From contig JAUVWL010000016.1 in NCBI GenBank assembly GCA_030604135.1, positions 36,241 to 100,240 of the forward strand: DNA of 64,000 nt, given 5' to 3'. Source of the stretch: Burkholderiales bacterium. Its GTDB lineage: Bacteria; Pseudomonadota; Gammaproteobacteria; Burkholderiales; Burkholderiaceae_C. Under the pieces are notes generated by a model, which worked only from the letters and a program-made list of their open reading frames with translations, ran no database searches and had not been told where the DNA came from. Position numbers and translations under genes: made by a program. Of this stretch, positions 36,647 through 45,056 are shown in pieces; position 1 is the stretch's first letter; each line of letters opens with the position of its first letter.

Positions 36647-36963
36647 GCGGGGTCTCCGGAGTCGTCGTTGGAATTGCTGTCGCCCTCGGCTTCGTCGTCG
36701 CGCAATCCGAAGTCGCCCCGTTCGAAGGCGGCCAGCACGTCCTGGCCACGGTCCAGCCGACGCTCGGGCACGAGCACACGCACCGGTATGGCCGGCGCCA
36801 ACAGGCTGTGGGTCTGCACCAGGTGCACATCGGCCACCGCCGCCGGCACGCCGGCCGCCTGCAACACACCGCGCAGCAGATAGGCCTCGGTCGGCGTGAA
36901 GACGGTGACCAGCGTCTGCCAGTCACCGAGAGCGGGGTCGTAGGGGCTGTTGCCGTCGTCCAT
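36643..36963 (-). CDS. DUF2007-type small protein
   Basis: This 106-aa protein resembles the DUF2007 'putative signal transducing protein' family, with the typical TVFTPTEAYLLRGVLQAAGVPAAVADVHLV region and VRVLVPERRLDRGQDVLAAF. The acidic tail (DDEAEGDSNSNDDSGD) is low complexity. It is translationally coupled to the GMC oxidoreductase by a 4-bp overlap. The function is unknown. Confidence 0.75.
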   Translation of the reverse strand: MDDGNSPYDPALGDWQTLVTVFTPTEAYLLRGVLQAAGVPAAVADVHLVQTHSLLAPAIPVRVLVPERRLDRGQDVLAAFERGDFGLRDDEAEGDSNSNDDSGDPA

Positions 36964-37106
36964 GGTGCTGTCGAGTGTGCCCGAAGCGGGACAACAGGCA
37001 TGTTACCTGCATGGCTTGGGTTGGCATCGTCCCCGTGAGGGCCCAGACACTCCTGTCATGCCCGCGCGGCGCCGGCCCCGCGAAGGCGCGGTGCGGTGCC
37101 AGCCGT
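36964..37106. repeat. Intergenic spacer with REP-like GTCATGCCCGCG element
   Basis: The 143-bp spacer holds an inverted repeat around 37057-37095 (GTCATGCCCGCGCGG ... CCGCGAAGGCGCGG). Related sequences occur at 38071-38090 (GAGCGGGCATGACGGG) and twice at 62670-62755. This GTCATGCCCGC family is widespread in proteobacterial intergenic DNA. Nothing else is recognised here. Confidence 0.6.
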
Positions 37107-37973
37107 TCAGAGCGAGTCGGCCACCGCCAGCGGGAAGTCGTAGTCCATGTCGGTCGCCCTCGCCGCCATGACCGGCAACATCTGCGACAGGAACACCTCG
37201 CCGACCCAGCGGCGCACCGTCTCCGGCACCGGCTGCTCACCCGCGTAGAGGCTGAAACTGGCAAAGCGCACGATGCCCACATCGGGCGTGATCTCGAACG
37301 GCACCGGCGCCGGGGTCACACCGCTGCCCGCGATGGTCGTGGTCTCCAGTCGCCAGGCGTTCATGAAGCGTTCGAAGTAGCCCACCGACCCACCGCGCCA
37401 GGCCTTGGCCACATAGGCATGAAAACCCGCCTCGTCCTCGGTGACGAAGCCCCAGTCGAACTCGTGCACCACGGCCGGCATCGATTCGAACACGCCCACC
37501 TGGCGCACATCATCGCGCGCGGCAAACTCGACAAACAAGGGCCCTGGCCCGGATGCTTGCCCCGCAATGAAGCGCTGCATGGCCGTCATGTCCATCTGGA
37601 ACAGGGGCTCGGGCTCGGTCAGCGAGCGCTTGGCCCGGTTGAGCAGGCGCGAGGTCGCGTCCACACTCTTTTGCGCCTGGATGCACCAGTCCATGAAGGC
37701 CTGGCGACCCTCGGGCTTCTCCAGCTGCTGCAGCAGATCGTCAAACGCCTGGTCGTCGCGCAGATGTCCGTCCTCGCGCAAGCGCAGCACGATGTCGACC
37801 ATGGAGCTGCGGGTGATGTGCTCGATGGTGTAGGCCATTTCGCCCCCTTCGAAGCCGGCCATGGCCTGCTGGATCCACTCGGCCGTCTCAATGGGGGAGA
37901 GCCCCTGCGGCGCGCGTGGCATGTCGCTGAAGATGGCGCGCAGCACGCGCACCGTGTCGAGATCGCTGGCCAT
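37107..37973 (-). CDS. Conserved hypothetical protein
   Basis: I do not recognise a function for this 288-aa protein. It is soluble, acidic, has no signal peptide or transmembrane segment, and is rich in aromatic and acidic residues (PLFVEFAARDDVRQVGVFES, HEFDWGFVTEDEAGFHAYVA). The ATG at 37971-37973 has GGAG 8 nt upstream; longer frames extend only into the repeat region. It is divergent from the phosphatase gene, with a GTCATGCCCGC-type repeat in between. Confidence 0.75.
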   Translation of the reverse strand: MASDLDTVRVLRAIFSDMPRAPQGLSPIETAEWIQQAMAGFEGGEMAYTIEHITRSSMVDIVLRLREDGHLRDDQAFDDLLQQLEKPEGRQAFMDWCIQAQKSVDATSRLLNRAKRSLTEPEPLFQMDMTAMQRFIAGQASGPGPLFVEFAARDDVRQVGVFESMPAVVHEFDWGFVTEDEAGFHAYVAKAWRGGSVGYFERFMNAWRLETTTIAGSGVTPAPVPFEITPDVGIVRFASFSLYAGEQPVPETVRRWVGEVFLSQMLPVMAARATDMDYDFPLAVADSL

Positions 37974-38164
37974 GCAGGCTCCGTGGTGGCTGTCGGTTAA
38001 AGGTAAGCAGATGCAAGCATAGACCGAAACCGGTACCCACGAACAGGGCAAAAGCCACACGGCGGCCCGCAATCCGAGCGGGCATGACGGGTGTCACACC
38101 CGGGCCGTGGCCCATCAGCAACCCCAAGCGCACCCTGAGGTCGGGTCTGCCGCACAATGGATCC

Positions 38165-38683
38165 ATGCAAAGCGACGAAGCCTTCCCCGCCACCCCGTCT
38201 TACCGCGTCCTGTTTGTCTGCCTGGGCAACATCTGCCGCAGCCCGACCGCTCACGGCGTGTTCGAGGCCAAGGTGCGCCAGGCCGGGTTGGCCGAACGTG
38301 TGCAGGTCGATTCGGCCGGCACCCACGGCTACCACATCGGCGCTCCGCCGGACGCGCGCAGCCAGCAACATGCGCAGCGGCGCGGCTACGACCTGTCCAC
38401 CCAGCGTGGCCGGCAGCTCAAAGCCGCCGATTTCGACGAATTCGACCTGGTGCTGGCCATGGACTGGGACAACCTGGCCCTGGCCGAACAGCTGTGTCCA
38501 CCTCAGCACCGACGCAAGCTTCGGCGCTTTGCCGAGTTCTTCCAGCGCCACGACCACACCGTGGTGCCCGACCCCTATGCCGGCGGGCCGGCCGGTTTCG
38601 AGCTGGTGCTGGACCTGGTAGAAGACGGCAGCGAGGGCCTGCTGCGGCACGTGCAGCAGCAGCTGAAGGTCGGTCGGGGCTAA
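38165..38683 (+). CDS. Low-molecular-weight protein tyrosine phosphatase
   Basis: This 172-aa protein is an LMW-PTP. The P-loop VCLGNICRSPTAHG (CX5RS) lies at residues 19-32, and the catalytic DPY motif is in VVPDPYAGG. It dephosphorylates phosphotyrosine, often of kinases in polysaccharide export, although none is encoded nearby. The ATG at 38165 is chosen for its fit to the family N-terminus; the open frame extends to 38084. Confidence 0.93.
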   Translation: MQSDEAFPATPSYRVLFVCLGNICRSPTAHGVFEAKVRQAGLAERVQVDSAGTHGYHIGAPPDARSQQHAQRRGYDLSTQRGRQLKAADFDEFDLVLAMDWDNLALAEQLCPPQHRRKLRRFAEFFQRHDHTVVPDPYAGGPAGFELVLDLVEDGSEGLLRHVQQQLKVGRG

Positions 38684-38703
38684 GGCAGCCCTTGCCCGTA
38701 GGC

Positions 38704-39177
38704 TCAGCGGATCGCCGCGAAGCGCTGTTCCATTTCGCGCCGCACCGCCTTGCGCACCTCGGCGGCGGCGTGCCGGCGGCGCTCGTCAGGGGTGAAGGGC
38801 CGCAGCGCCGGCACCGGCGTCGGTTTGCCGCCCTCGTCCACCGCCACCATGGTGAAGAAGCAGCTGTTGACGTGGCGGTTTTCCTGGGTGCGGATGTTCT
38901 CGGCAATCACCTTGATGCCGATCTCCATCGACGAACTGCCGGTGTGGTTGACCGAGGCCAGGAAGGTGACCAGCTCGCCCACATGGATCGGCTGGCGGAA
39001 CATCACCTGGTCCACGCTGAGCGTGACCACATAGGTGCCGGCGTAACGACTGGCGCAGGCATAGGCCACCTGGTCGAGCAGCTTCAGGATGGTGCCGCCA
39101 TGCACATTGCCGGAAAAATTGGCGGTGTCGGGCGTCATCAGCACGGTCATGCTGAGCTGGTGGGCGGGCAGGGTCAT
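38704..39177 (-). CDS. Acyl-CoA thioesterase (YciA/BACH hotdog family)
   Basis: This 157-aa hotdog-fold protein is a predicted acyl-CoA hydrolase. The signature NFSGNVHGGTILKLLDQVAYACASRYAG includes the catalytic Asp, and VTLSVDQVMFRQPIHVGELV follows. The C-terminal tail is Arg-rich. It is convergent with the phosphatase gene (20-bp gap). Physiological substrate is not inferable. Confidence 0.92.
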   Translation of the reverse strand: MTLPAHQLSMTVLMTPDTANFSGNVHGGTILKLLDQVAYACASRYAGTYVVTLSVDQVMFRQPIHVGELVTFLASVNHTGSSSMEIGIKVIAENIRTQENRHVNSCFFTMVAVDEGGKPTPVPALRPFTPDERRRHAAAEVRKAVRREMEQRFAAIR

Positions 39178-39322
39178 GGACAGGCCTTGGGCGGTGATCA
39201 GATCGGGAACGGCATTGTGAACGTATCTGATCCAGCACGCACCATGCCAGACACGAGCCGACCCGTCCTGCCGTTCGTCGCCTGCAGCTTCAGCGCGCGT
39301 TCAGGCCGCCGAAAAAGCGCGC

Positions 39323-39667
39323 ATGAGTCTGCCCATCACGTCCGGAGCGTCGGTCCTCGGCACCGCCCTGAGCGGCATGCGGGCCGCACAGCTGCGGCTG
39401 GACAGCAGCGCCCACAACGTGGCCAATCTGCAGACGCCCGACTTCCGACGCCAGCTGGTGACACAGACCGACCGCCCCGACCACGGCGGGGTGGACGCGC
39501 AGGTCGACCGCGAAGCGGCCACACAGGCATCCGCTGGTGGTGGGTTTGGCCGCCTCGCCGAAGACCTGGTTGAACAGCGCCTGAGCCTCTACAGCTTCAA
39601 AGCCAATCTGCGCACCGTTCAGGCACACGACCGCATGCTGGGCGCGCTGTTGGACACCAAAGCCTGA
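39323..39667 (+). CDS. Flagellar basal-body rod/FlgB-FlgC-like small protein
   Basis: This 114-aa protein has the N-terminal signature of flagellar rod/hook proteins (ALSGMRAAQLRLDSSAHNVANLQTPDF, residues ~14-40) and a C-terminal EDLVEQRLSLYSFKANLRTVQAHDRMLGALLD helix that resembles the FlgC/FlgE end. The middle is shorter than in FlgC. No other flagellar gene is in the window, so it is an orphan paralogue. Confidence 0.75.
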   Translation: MSLPITSGASVLGTALSGMRAAQLRLDSSAHNVANLQTPDFRRQLVTQTDRPDHGGVDAQVDREAATQASAGGGFGRLAEDLVEQRLSLYSFKANLRTVQAHDRMLGALLDTKA

Positions 39668-39694
39668 GCGCCCACCCGATCAGCCTGCAAGCGG

Positions 39695-40024
39695 TCAGCG
39701 CATCGGCCGCTGACCACGGTCTTTGCCGCGCCCCCTGGTCTCGACCTTGAGAATTTCGCCGGTGCGGGCATCGACATACAGTTCGGCCCGCATGCCGTTG
39801 CTGTCGCGGGCTTCCACCTCGTAGAGCTTGTCGCTCTTGCGCTCGATCTCGCGGATTTCGGTGTAGCCTTGCTGGATCACGGCGTCGCTGATCTGACCGA
39901 AGCCCAGCACCGGCCCGGTCGGCGGCGTGACTTGCGCCAGGGCAGTGCCTGTGCCGACGGCGATCAGGCCAGCCAGCAGGGCAGCATTCAGGAGGTTGCG
40001 GGTGGGGTTGGTGGTGTGACGCAT
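39695..40024 (-). CDS. Periplasmic PepSY-domain protein
   Basis: This 109-aa protein has a signal peptide (LLNAALLAGLIAVGTGTALA) and one PepSY domain (ISDAVIQQGYTEIREIERKSDKLYEVEARDSNG with LYVDARTGEILKVE). Such proteins are thought to inhibit peptidases or sense envelope conditions. It is divergent from a second PepSY gene at 40144, which precedes a two-component system, so it is probably a target or partner of that system. Confidence 0.87.
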   Translation of the reverse strand: MRHTTNPTRNLLNAALLAGLIAVGTGTALAQVTPPTGPVLGFGQISDAVIQQGYTEIREIERKSDKLYEVEARDSNGMRAELYVDARTGEILKVETRGRGKDRGQRPMR

Positions 40025-40143
40025 GGCGGCCTCCTTGGTTGGGGTTGTTGAAGCGATGACCGGCAGTGTGCCCCCTGACCCCTGAACGGTTCATGAACAG
40101 CGCGTTCATGGTGTGTTCAGAATTGCTGTGGCATGCTTCTGGC

Positions 40144-40494
40144 ATGCTGCCCTTTTCGCGTCACCGCCGCCAACTGCTGGCCGCTGCCGGGCTGTCACTG
40201 GTGGCGACGGCTTCTCTGGCCCACGACCCGCGCCGCCTGCACGAGTCGGTGCGCCGGGGGGAGCTGCTGCCGCTTGAAACCATCCGGGAACACGCCTTGC
40301 GCCACTTCGGCGGCCGGGTGATCGAGGTGGAACTGGAGCGCAGCAGACACGGACCACGCTACGAGATCGACCTGCTGCTCGAAGACGGCCGCAAGATCGA
40401 GCTTGGGTACGACGCCCGCAGCGGCGAGCTGCTCAAGATCGAAGGCCACCAGCTTGAAACCGTGCTCGGCCGCGGCGGCCGGCCCCTGCCCTGA
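40144..40494 (+). CDS. PepSY-domain protein upstream of a two-component system
   Basis: This 116-aa protein has an N-terminal signal (RRQLLAAAGLSLVATASLAHD) and a PepSY domain (ETIREHALRHFGGRVIEVELE, YEIDLLLEDGRKIELGYDARSGELLKIEG). It lies 14 bp before the response regulator gene, in the same orientation, so the three genes form an operon. The start at 40144 places the signal peptide correctly; ATGs further upstream add no family sequence. Confidence 0.85.
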   Translation: MLPFSRHRRQLLAAAGLSLVATASLAHDPRRLHESVRRGELLPLETIREHALRHFGGRVIEVELERSRHGPRYEIDLLLEDGRKIELGYDARSGELLKIEGHQLETVLGRGGRPLP

Positions 40495-40508
40495 ACCCAT
40501 CAACCCCC

Positions 40509-41171
40509 ATGCGCATCCTGGTGGCCGAAGACGATCCCCGCCTGCTGCTGCAGCTGTCCGACGCGCTGCAGTCCGCCGGCTACGCGGTCGACCTGGCCGA
40601 CAAGGGCCCCGACGCCGAGCACCTGGGCTTGCACAGCCGGCCCGACGCCGTGGTGCTTGACCTGGGCCTGCCCGGGCGCGACGGGCTGGGTGTGCTGCGC
40701 CGCTGGCGCGAGAGCGGATTGGACGTGCCGGTGATCATCCTGACCGCGCGTGGTTCGTGGCAGGACAAGGTGCACGGCATGGACGCCGGCGCCGACGACT
40801 ACCTGGCCAAACCCTTCCAGATGGAGGAACTGCTGGCGCGCGTGCGCGCCCTGCTGCGCCGCTCCACCGGCAAGGCCCACCCGCTGATCACGGTGGGTTC
40901 GGTTGCACTGGACACCCGCAGCTGCTCCGTGCAGGCCGATGACAGACCGGTTGAACTGACCCCGCACGAGTACCGCCTGCTCAGTGCCCTGATGCACCAC
41001 GCCGGCAGCGTGCTCTCGCGCAGCGAACTGGCCGAGCACCTGTACGAACACGATGGTGACCGCGACAGCAACACCATCGATGTCTTCATTGCCCGCCTGC
41101 GGCGCAAGCTGCCCGACGGTTTTGTCACCACCGTGCGTGGCCTGGGCTTTCGTGTCGGCGAAGCGCACTGA
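40509..41171 (+). CDS. OmpR-family response regulator (QseB/PmrA-like)
   Basis: This 220-aa regulator has a receiver domain (AEDDPRLL, phosphoacceptor in VVLDLGLPGRDG, conserved Lys in DDYLAKPF) and a winged-helix DNA-binding domain (ELTPHEYRLLSALMHHAG, TIDVFIARLRRKL, VRGLGFRVG). It is adjacent to its kinase gene (8-bp gap). The preceding PepSY genes suggest envelope or metal/cation sensing. Confidence 0.94.
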   Translation: MRILVAEDDPRLLLQLSDALQSAGYAVDLADKGPDAEHLGLHSRPDAVVLDLGLPGRDGLGVLRRWRESGLDVPVIILTARGSWQDKVHGMDAGADDYLAKPFQMEELLARVRALLRRSTGKAHPLITVGSVALDTRSCSVQADDRPVELTPHEYRLLSALMHHAGSVLSRSELAEHLYEHDGDRDSNTIDVFIARLRRKLPDGFVTTVRGLGFRVGEAH

Positions 41172-41179
41172 AGGCAAGC

Positions 41180-42631
41180 ATGCCGCTGCGTGTCGTTCCC
41201 GCGTCCTCCTCGCCCCGTTCGCTGCAGCAACGCCTGTGGTGGGCCGCGGGTGCACTGATCGTTGCCGGCCTGCTGCTGGCCGCGCTGGGGCTGAACGCCC
41301 TGTTCCGCAACTACGTCGAGGTCGACATGGCGCGGCGCATGCAGGGCCACCTGGACGATCTGCTCGGCGCGCTCGTGGTGCAGACGTCCGGCACAGCCAC
41401 CGATCAGGCAGAAACCACCGACATGGGCGAAGCCGAAGGAGCCGAGTCCTCGGTGGTGTTGGGCCGTGAACCCGCCGACCCGCTGTTCAGGCGCCCGGGC
41501 GGCGGCTTGTACTGGGTGGTCTGGCTGCCCGATGGCACCCAGTTGCGCTCGCGTTCCTGGTGGGACACCGAACCCGGTTTTGCCCCTCCGGACCCGGATG
41601 GCTTTACCGCCGGTCGCGATTTGCGCACCGAGCAGACCGGCCCTGCCGGCGAACCGCTGCTGATGTGGATGCGCCTGGTGCAGGTGCCCGGTCTGGACGA
41701 ACCGGTGGTGCTCGGTGCCGGTGGTGACGCCGGCCACCTGGCACAGGCCAGTGCTTCATTCGGGCGCAGCCTGGCGCTGTCGCTGGCCCTTCTGGGCGCC
41801 CTGCTGGTGCTGGCCATGAGCCTGCAGGTGAGGCTGGGCCTGGTGCCCCTGCAGCGACTGCAGGTCGCGCTCGCCGGCCTTCGGCGCGGCGAGCACCAGC
41901 GCCTGGACGGCGCCTTTCCGGCCGAGGTGCAACCGCTGGTGAACGACCTCAACCGGGTGCTGGACGACAACGAAGCCCTGGTCGCGCGTGCGCAGGCCCA
42001 GGCGGGCAACCTGGCGCACGCGCTCAAGACCCCCCTGACCGTGCTGGGCAATCTGGCCAACGGAAGCCAGCCTTGCCCGCCGGAGCTGCTGCGCAGCGAG
42101 CTGGCGCGAATGCAGCGGCAGATCGACCTGCACCTGATGCGCGCCCGCGCCTCGGCCAGCGCCCACCAGGGTCGCAGCCGCAGCGCGCTCGATGCCCTGA
42201 TGCCACCACTGCTGCGCACCCTTCAGACCCTGTACCCACGTGTGACCTTGTCGTTGGGCGAGCATCCCGCGGTCCAGGTTCGCATGGATGCGATCGACCT
42301 CCAGGAAGTTGTCGGCAACCTGCTGGACAACGCCTGCAATTGGGCCCGCTCGCGCGTGGGCCTGGGCTGGCAGATCGCCGGCGGCCAGGTGCTGCTGCAG
42401 GTGGACGATGATGGACCGGGCATCCCGCCCGAGGCGCGCGCGTCGGCGCAACAGCGCGGCACCCGCCTGGACGAGCGCGAGCCCGGCTCCGGCCTGGGCC
42501 TGGCCATCGTGGTGGAACTGCTGGCCTTGTACGGTGGTGAACTGGTGCTCACCGATTCGCCCTGGCAGGGACTTCGGGCCCAGGTGCGCCTGCCTCTGGC
42601 CGGGATGGCAACGCGGCCGGCAAGCGGATGA
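41180..42631 (+). CDS. Sensor histidine kinase partner of the 40509 regulator
   Basis: This 483-aa kinase has two transmembrane helices (about 20-38, AAGALIVAGLLLAALGLNAL, and about 198-215, SLALSLALLGALLVLAMSL) enclosing a ~160-residue periplasmic sensor. The phosphoacceptor is in NLAHALKTPLTVLGN, and the ATPase motifs are VVGNLLDNACNWA, DDDGPGIPPEAR and GSGLGLAIV. The HAMP region is short. It resembles PhoQ/QseC-like kinases. Confidence 0.93.
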   Translation: MPLRVVPASSSPRSLQQRLWWAAGALIVAGLLLAALGLNALFRNYVEVDMARRMQGHLDDLLGALVVQTSGTATDQAETTDMGEAEGAESSVVLGREPADPLFRRPGGGLYWVVWLPDGTQLRSRSWWDTEPGFAPPDPDGFTAGRDLRTEQTGPAGEPLLMWMRLVQVPGLDEPVVLGAGGDAGHLAQASASFGRSLALSLALLGALLVLAMSLQVRLGLVPLQRLQVALAGLRRGEHQRLDGAFPAEVQPLVNDLNRVLDDNEALVARAQAQAGNLAHALKTPLTVLGNLANGSQPCPPELLRSELARMQRQIDLHLMRARASASAHQGRSRSALDALMPPLLRTLQTLYPRVTLSLGEHPAVQVRMDAIDLQEVVGNLLDNACNWARSRVGLGWQIAGGQVLLQVDDDGPGIPPEARASAQQRGTRLDEREPGSGLGLAIVVELLALYGGELVLTDSPWQGLRAQVRLPLAGMATRPASG

Positions 42632-42690
42632 ACCGGACGGGCCACCGTGGATGCCTGCCATTGCCTGGCCATTGCCGCCATACTAGAAAG

Positions 42691-43470
42691 ATGAACCATC
42701 CCGTCAAAGAAGCTACCCGAAGTCGCTCCCCGGCCGTCGACCCCCTGTTCCTGGCCACCCCCGGCGTGGCCACCTTCGACAACACGCGCCCGCTGAGCAA
42801 CGCCAGCGGCTTCTTCTTCCAGCGCGAAGATCGCCTGTACCTGGCCACCAGTCGCCATGTGCTGTACGACCCCGACAGCGGGCACCACCCCGACCGCATC
42901 GAGATCACCCTGCACATGGACCCGCTGGACCTGACCCGCTGCACCGGCTTCTCGATGCTGCTGTATGCAGAAGGCCAATCGGTCTGGCGCCAGGGCAGCG
43001 ACAGCGGCGGTGAGATCGACATGGCGGTGGTCGAGATCGACCGCAGCGCCCTCCCCGAGGGGGCCATCATCTTCGCCTTCACGCCCGATCATCTGGTGCG
43101 CGACTTTGACACCGTGCCCATCGACGCCGCCTTGTGCATCGCTGGCTTCCCGCTGGGCTTTGGCGACACCGTGCACCAACTGCCGGTGTTGCGCCACGCC
43201 GCCATCGCCTCACCTTTTGGCATCCGGTTTCAGGGGCGCGGCTACTTCCTGACCGATGCCCGCACCCACCGCGGCACCAGCGGCGCACCGGTGGTCATGC
43301 GCATGTCCGAGCCGGTCCAGTCCGCACAGACCCTGCCCTGGCGCTTGCTGGGCGTGCATTCAGCCCGCATGGACATGGGCAACCGCGACACCCTGCTCGA
43401 CGAATCACTGGGCCTCAATTGCGCCTGGTATGCAGACATCCTGATGACGCTGACCGAACCGGCTGGCTGA
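42691..43470 (+). CDS. Trypsin-like serine protease-fold protein
   Basis: This 259-aa protein has a trypsin-like fold with a plausible triad: His in LATSRHVLYD, Asp in GGEIDMAVVEID and Ser in HRGTSGAPVVMR. No signal peptide is present, so it may act in the cytosol. The ATG at 42691 follows an AGAAAG site; an earlier open frame to 42628 overlaps the kinase stop only by accident. Its substrate is unknown. Confidence 0.8.
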   Translation: MNHPVKEATRSRSPAVDPLFLATPGVATFDNTRPLSNASGFFFQREDRLYLATSRHVLYDPDSGHHPDRIEITLHMDPLDLTRCTGFSMLLYAEGQSVWRQGSDSGGEIDMAVVEIDRSALPEGAIIFAFTPDHLVRDFDTVPIDAALCIAGFPLGFGDTVHQLPVLRHAAIASPFGIRFQGRGYFLTDARTHRGTSGAPVVMRMSEPVQSAQTLPWRLLGVHSARMDMGNRDTLLDESLGLNCAWYADILMTLTEPAG

Positions 43471-43499
43471 GTGCCTCGTGGCCCCGTGGCGTGGCGTGC

Positions 43500-43513
43500 T
43501 TGATCCAGATCAG
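43500..43513. promoter_or_regulatory. FNR/ANR-type box
   Basis: TTGATCCAGATCAG matches the TTGAT-N4-ATCAA palindrome at 9 of 10 defined bases. It lies 105 bp before the GlcG/HbpS-like gene start and just upstream of another palindrome. Oxygen control of that gene is inferred. Confidence 0.45.
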
Positions 43514-43522
43514 CGCACCTCT

Positions 43523-43538
43523 CTACCCCTGGGGGTAG
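43523..43538. promoter_or_regulatory. Perfect palindrome CTACCCC-TG-GGGGTAG
   Basis: The 16-bp sequence has two perfect 7-bp arms around TG and lies between the FNR-type box and the 43605 gene. The TAC-C-run/G-run-GTA pattern resembles operators of CsoR/RcnR-type regulators, but no regulator adjoins it. The role is unknown. Confidence 0.4.
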
Positions 43539-43604
43539 CATGGATGCGGTGCAGCACTGCGTGGTGCGGACTGCATGACACCCAACCGAGCAGGAGACTT
43601 CAAC

Positions 43605-44105
43605 ATGAAACACACACTGATCGTCCTCGCCCTGGCCTTGCCGCTGGCCACCCAGGCCCAGACCACGCCGGCTGCCGGTACCTTCGAGATCAAGACGCTC
43701 ACCCCCGAGACAGCCCTCATGGCGGCCCAGGCCGCGCTGGCGTCCTGCCGTGCTCAGGGTTATCAGGTGGGCGTGGCGGTGGTCGACCGCTCCGGTCTGA
43801 CCCAGGTGTTCCTGCGCGACCGTTTTGCCGGCGCCCACACCGTGGACGTGGCCACCAACAAGGCCTGGACGGCTGCGAGCTTTCGCACCTCGACCCTCGA
43901 ACTGGCCACCGAGTCACAACCCGGCAAGCCCATGAGTGGCATCCGCAGCACCCCCCGCATGCTGGCGGTGGGCGGCGGCGTGGTGATCGAGGCCGGCGGC
44001 TCCATCTTCGGCGGCATCGGCGTCTCGGGCGCGCCCGGCGGCGAAGCCGACGATGCCTGTGCCCGTGCCGGCATCAAGGCCATCACCGACAAGATCGAGT
44101 TCTGA
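43605..44105 (+). CDS. GlcG/HbpS-family heme-binding-like protein, exported
   Basis: This 166-aa protein has a signal peptide (HTLIVLALALPLATQAQ) and a GlcG/HbpS (DUF336) domain: ALMAAQAALASCRAQGYQVGVAVVDRSG, FAGAHTVDVATNKAWTAASF, GVVIEAGGSIFGGIGVSGAPGGEADDACARAGI. Family members bind heme or corrinoids, or act as chaperones. The ATG at 43605 is preferred for its AGGAGACTT site and correct signal peptide, over one at 43575. Confidence 0.85.
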   Translation: MKHTLIVLALALPLATQAQTTPAAGTFEIKTLTPETALMAAQAALASCRAQGYQVGVAVVDRSGLTQVFLRDRFAGAHTVDVATNKAWTAASFRTSTLELATESQPGKPMSGIRSTPRMLAVGGGVVIEAGGSIFGGIGVSGAPGGEADDACARAGIKAITDKIEF

Positions 44106-44248
44106 ACCTCGCGTTCCGAGCCGGCTCGGGCAAGGGTTGAGAGGGACCGGAACCCGGTGACTGGAGCGGTTCGGCAGGACCTGCCACACTTGGGGGTGAA
44201 GAGTCCGTAGCCTGAACTTCGCCCAGCCCACTGGGTCCCATTCGTGAG

Positions 44249-44746
44249 ATGAAGCCCACTTTGCTCTGCCTTGCCCTTGCCTGCGTGTCTTCACTGGCCA
44301 GCGCCCAGGCCCTGTGGCGCGATGTGCCCGCCGGTTCCACCCCGGCCGAAGTGAGCCAGCGCATTGCCGAAGCCCGGCCTGCCGACCCGGCCACCCTGGC
44401 CCAGACGCCGCAGGCCTTGCTGGAAGTGCCTCGTGTCGAGATCGCCGGCGGCGAGTTTGCCGTGCGGTTTCTGTTCGAGAATGAGCGCCTGCAAAGCGTG
44501 GTGCTGCGCGCCGACACCGATTCGCCGGCCACCGCCCGCGCCCTGGCCCAGCGGATCTACACCTCGCTGCGTTCCCGCTATGGCCTGGAACTCAGCAGCA
44601 CCAGCCGGGGGGCCGGCCCGCCCAGCCTGGACATGGACCGCCGCTGGCAGTTTCGCCGCACGACCGTGCGGCTGCAGGTGGTGGACGGCAACAGCGTGCT
44701 GCTGACCTACGGCGTGCAACCCGACAGGCGTTCGGGCGCGCTCTGA
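44249..44746 (+). CDS. Exported hypothetical protein
   Basis: I do not recognise this 165-aa protein. It has a clear signal peptide (LLCLALACVSSLASAQA). The mature part has an alpha/beta look, VPRVEIAGGEFAVRFLFENERLQSV, followed by basic stretches and VRLQVVDGNSVLLTYGV. No Cys lipobox is present. It stands alone between the GlcG-like gene and a decayed tract. Confidence 0.7.
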   Translation: MKPTLLCLALACVSSLASAQALWRDVPAGSTPAEVSQRIAEARPADPATLAQTPQALLEVPRVEIAGGEFAVRFLFENERLQSVVLRADTDSPATARALAQRIYTSLRSRYGLELSSTSRGAGPPSLDMDRRWQFRRTTVRLQVVDGNSVLLTYGVQPDRRSGAL

Positions 44747-44789
44747 GCCGGTGGTCCTGACCGTTGGGCGGATCGGTCTTGCCAACAAA

Positions 44790-44805
44790 CTGTATATAAA
44801 TACAG
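44790..44805. promoter_or_regulatory. LexA (SOS) box
   Basis: CTGTATATAAATACAG matches CTGT-N8-ACAG exactly, with an AT-rich centre as in strong LexA operators. It lies 31 bp before the start of a truncated VOC gene. The remaining gene is not a known SOS function, so the operator may have outlived its gene. Confidence 0.65.
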
Positions 44806-44836
44806 TATAGGTTCCCTTTGTTCAGGAGCCACCACC

Positions 44837-45031
44837 ATGCTTGACCACATGACGTTCCGCGTCACCGACATCCAACGGGCCAAGGCCTTCTACAGCGCGG
44901 CGCTGGCGCCACTGGGCTACAGCGTGTCCTTCGAAGGCCTCTATGGCTCGAACATCCTGGGCCTGTCCCACCCGGACCCCACCGAACCCGAGGGCAACAA
45001 CATCGAGGCAGTCTGCCATCAGCCCGAATGA
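44837..45031 (+). pseudogene. VOC/glyoxalase-family gene with internal deletion
   Basis: The 64-aa frame joins a VOC N-terminus (MLDHMTFRVTDIQRAKAFYS, APLGYSV) directly to the family C-terminus (DPTEPEGNNIEAVCHQ). Intact members have ~125-130 aa, so the centre, including the second metal-binding segment, is missing while the frame is kept. An AGGAGC ribosome-binding site and LexA box remain. It is unlikely to form a working enzyme. Confidence 0.75.
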
Positions 45032-45056
45032 ACGGCGCGCGTGCTCCAGCGCCCGC

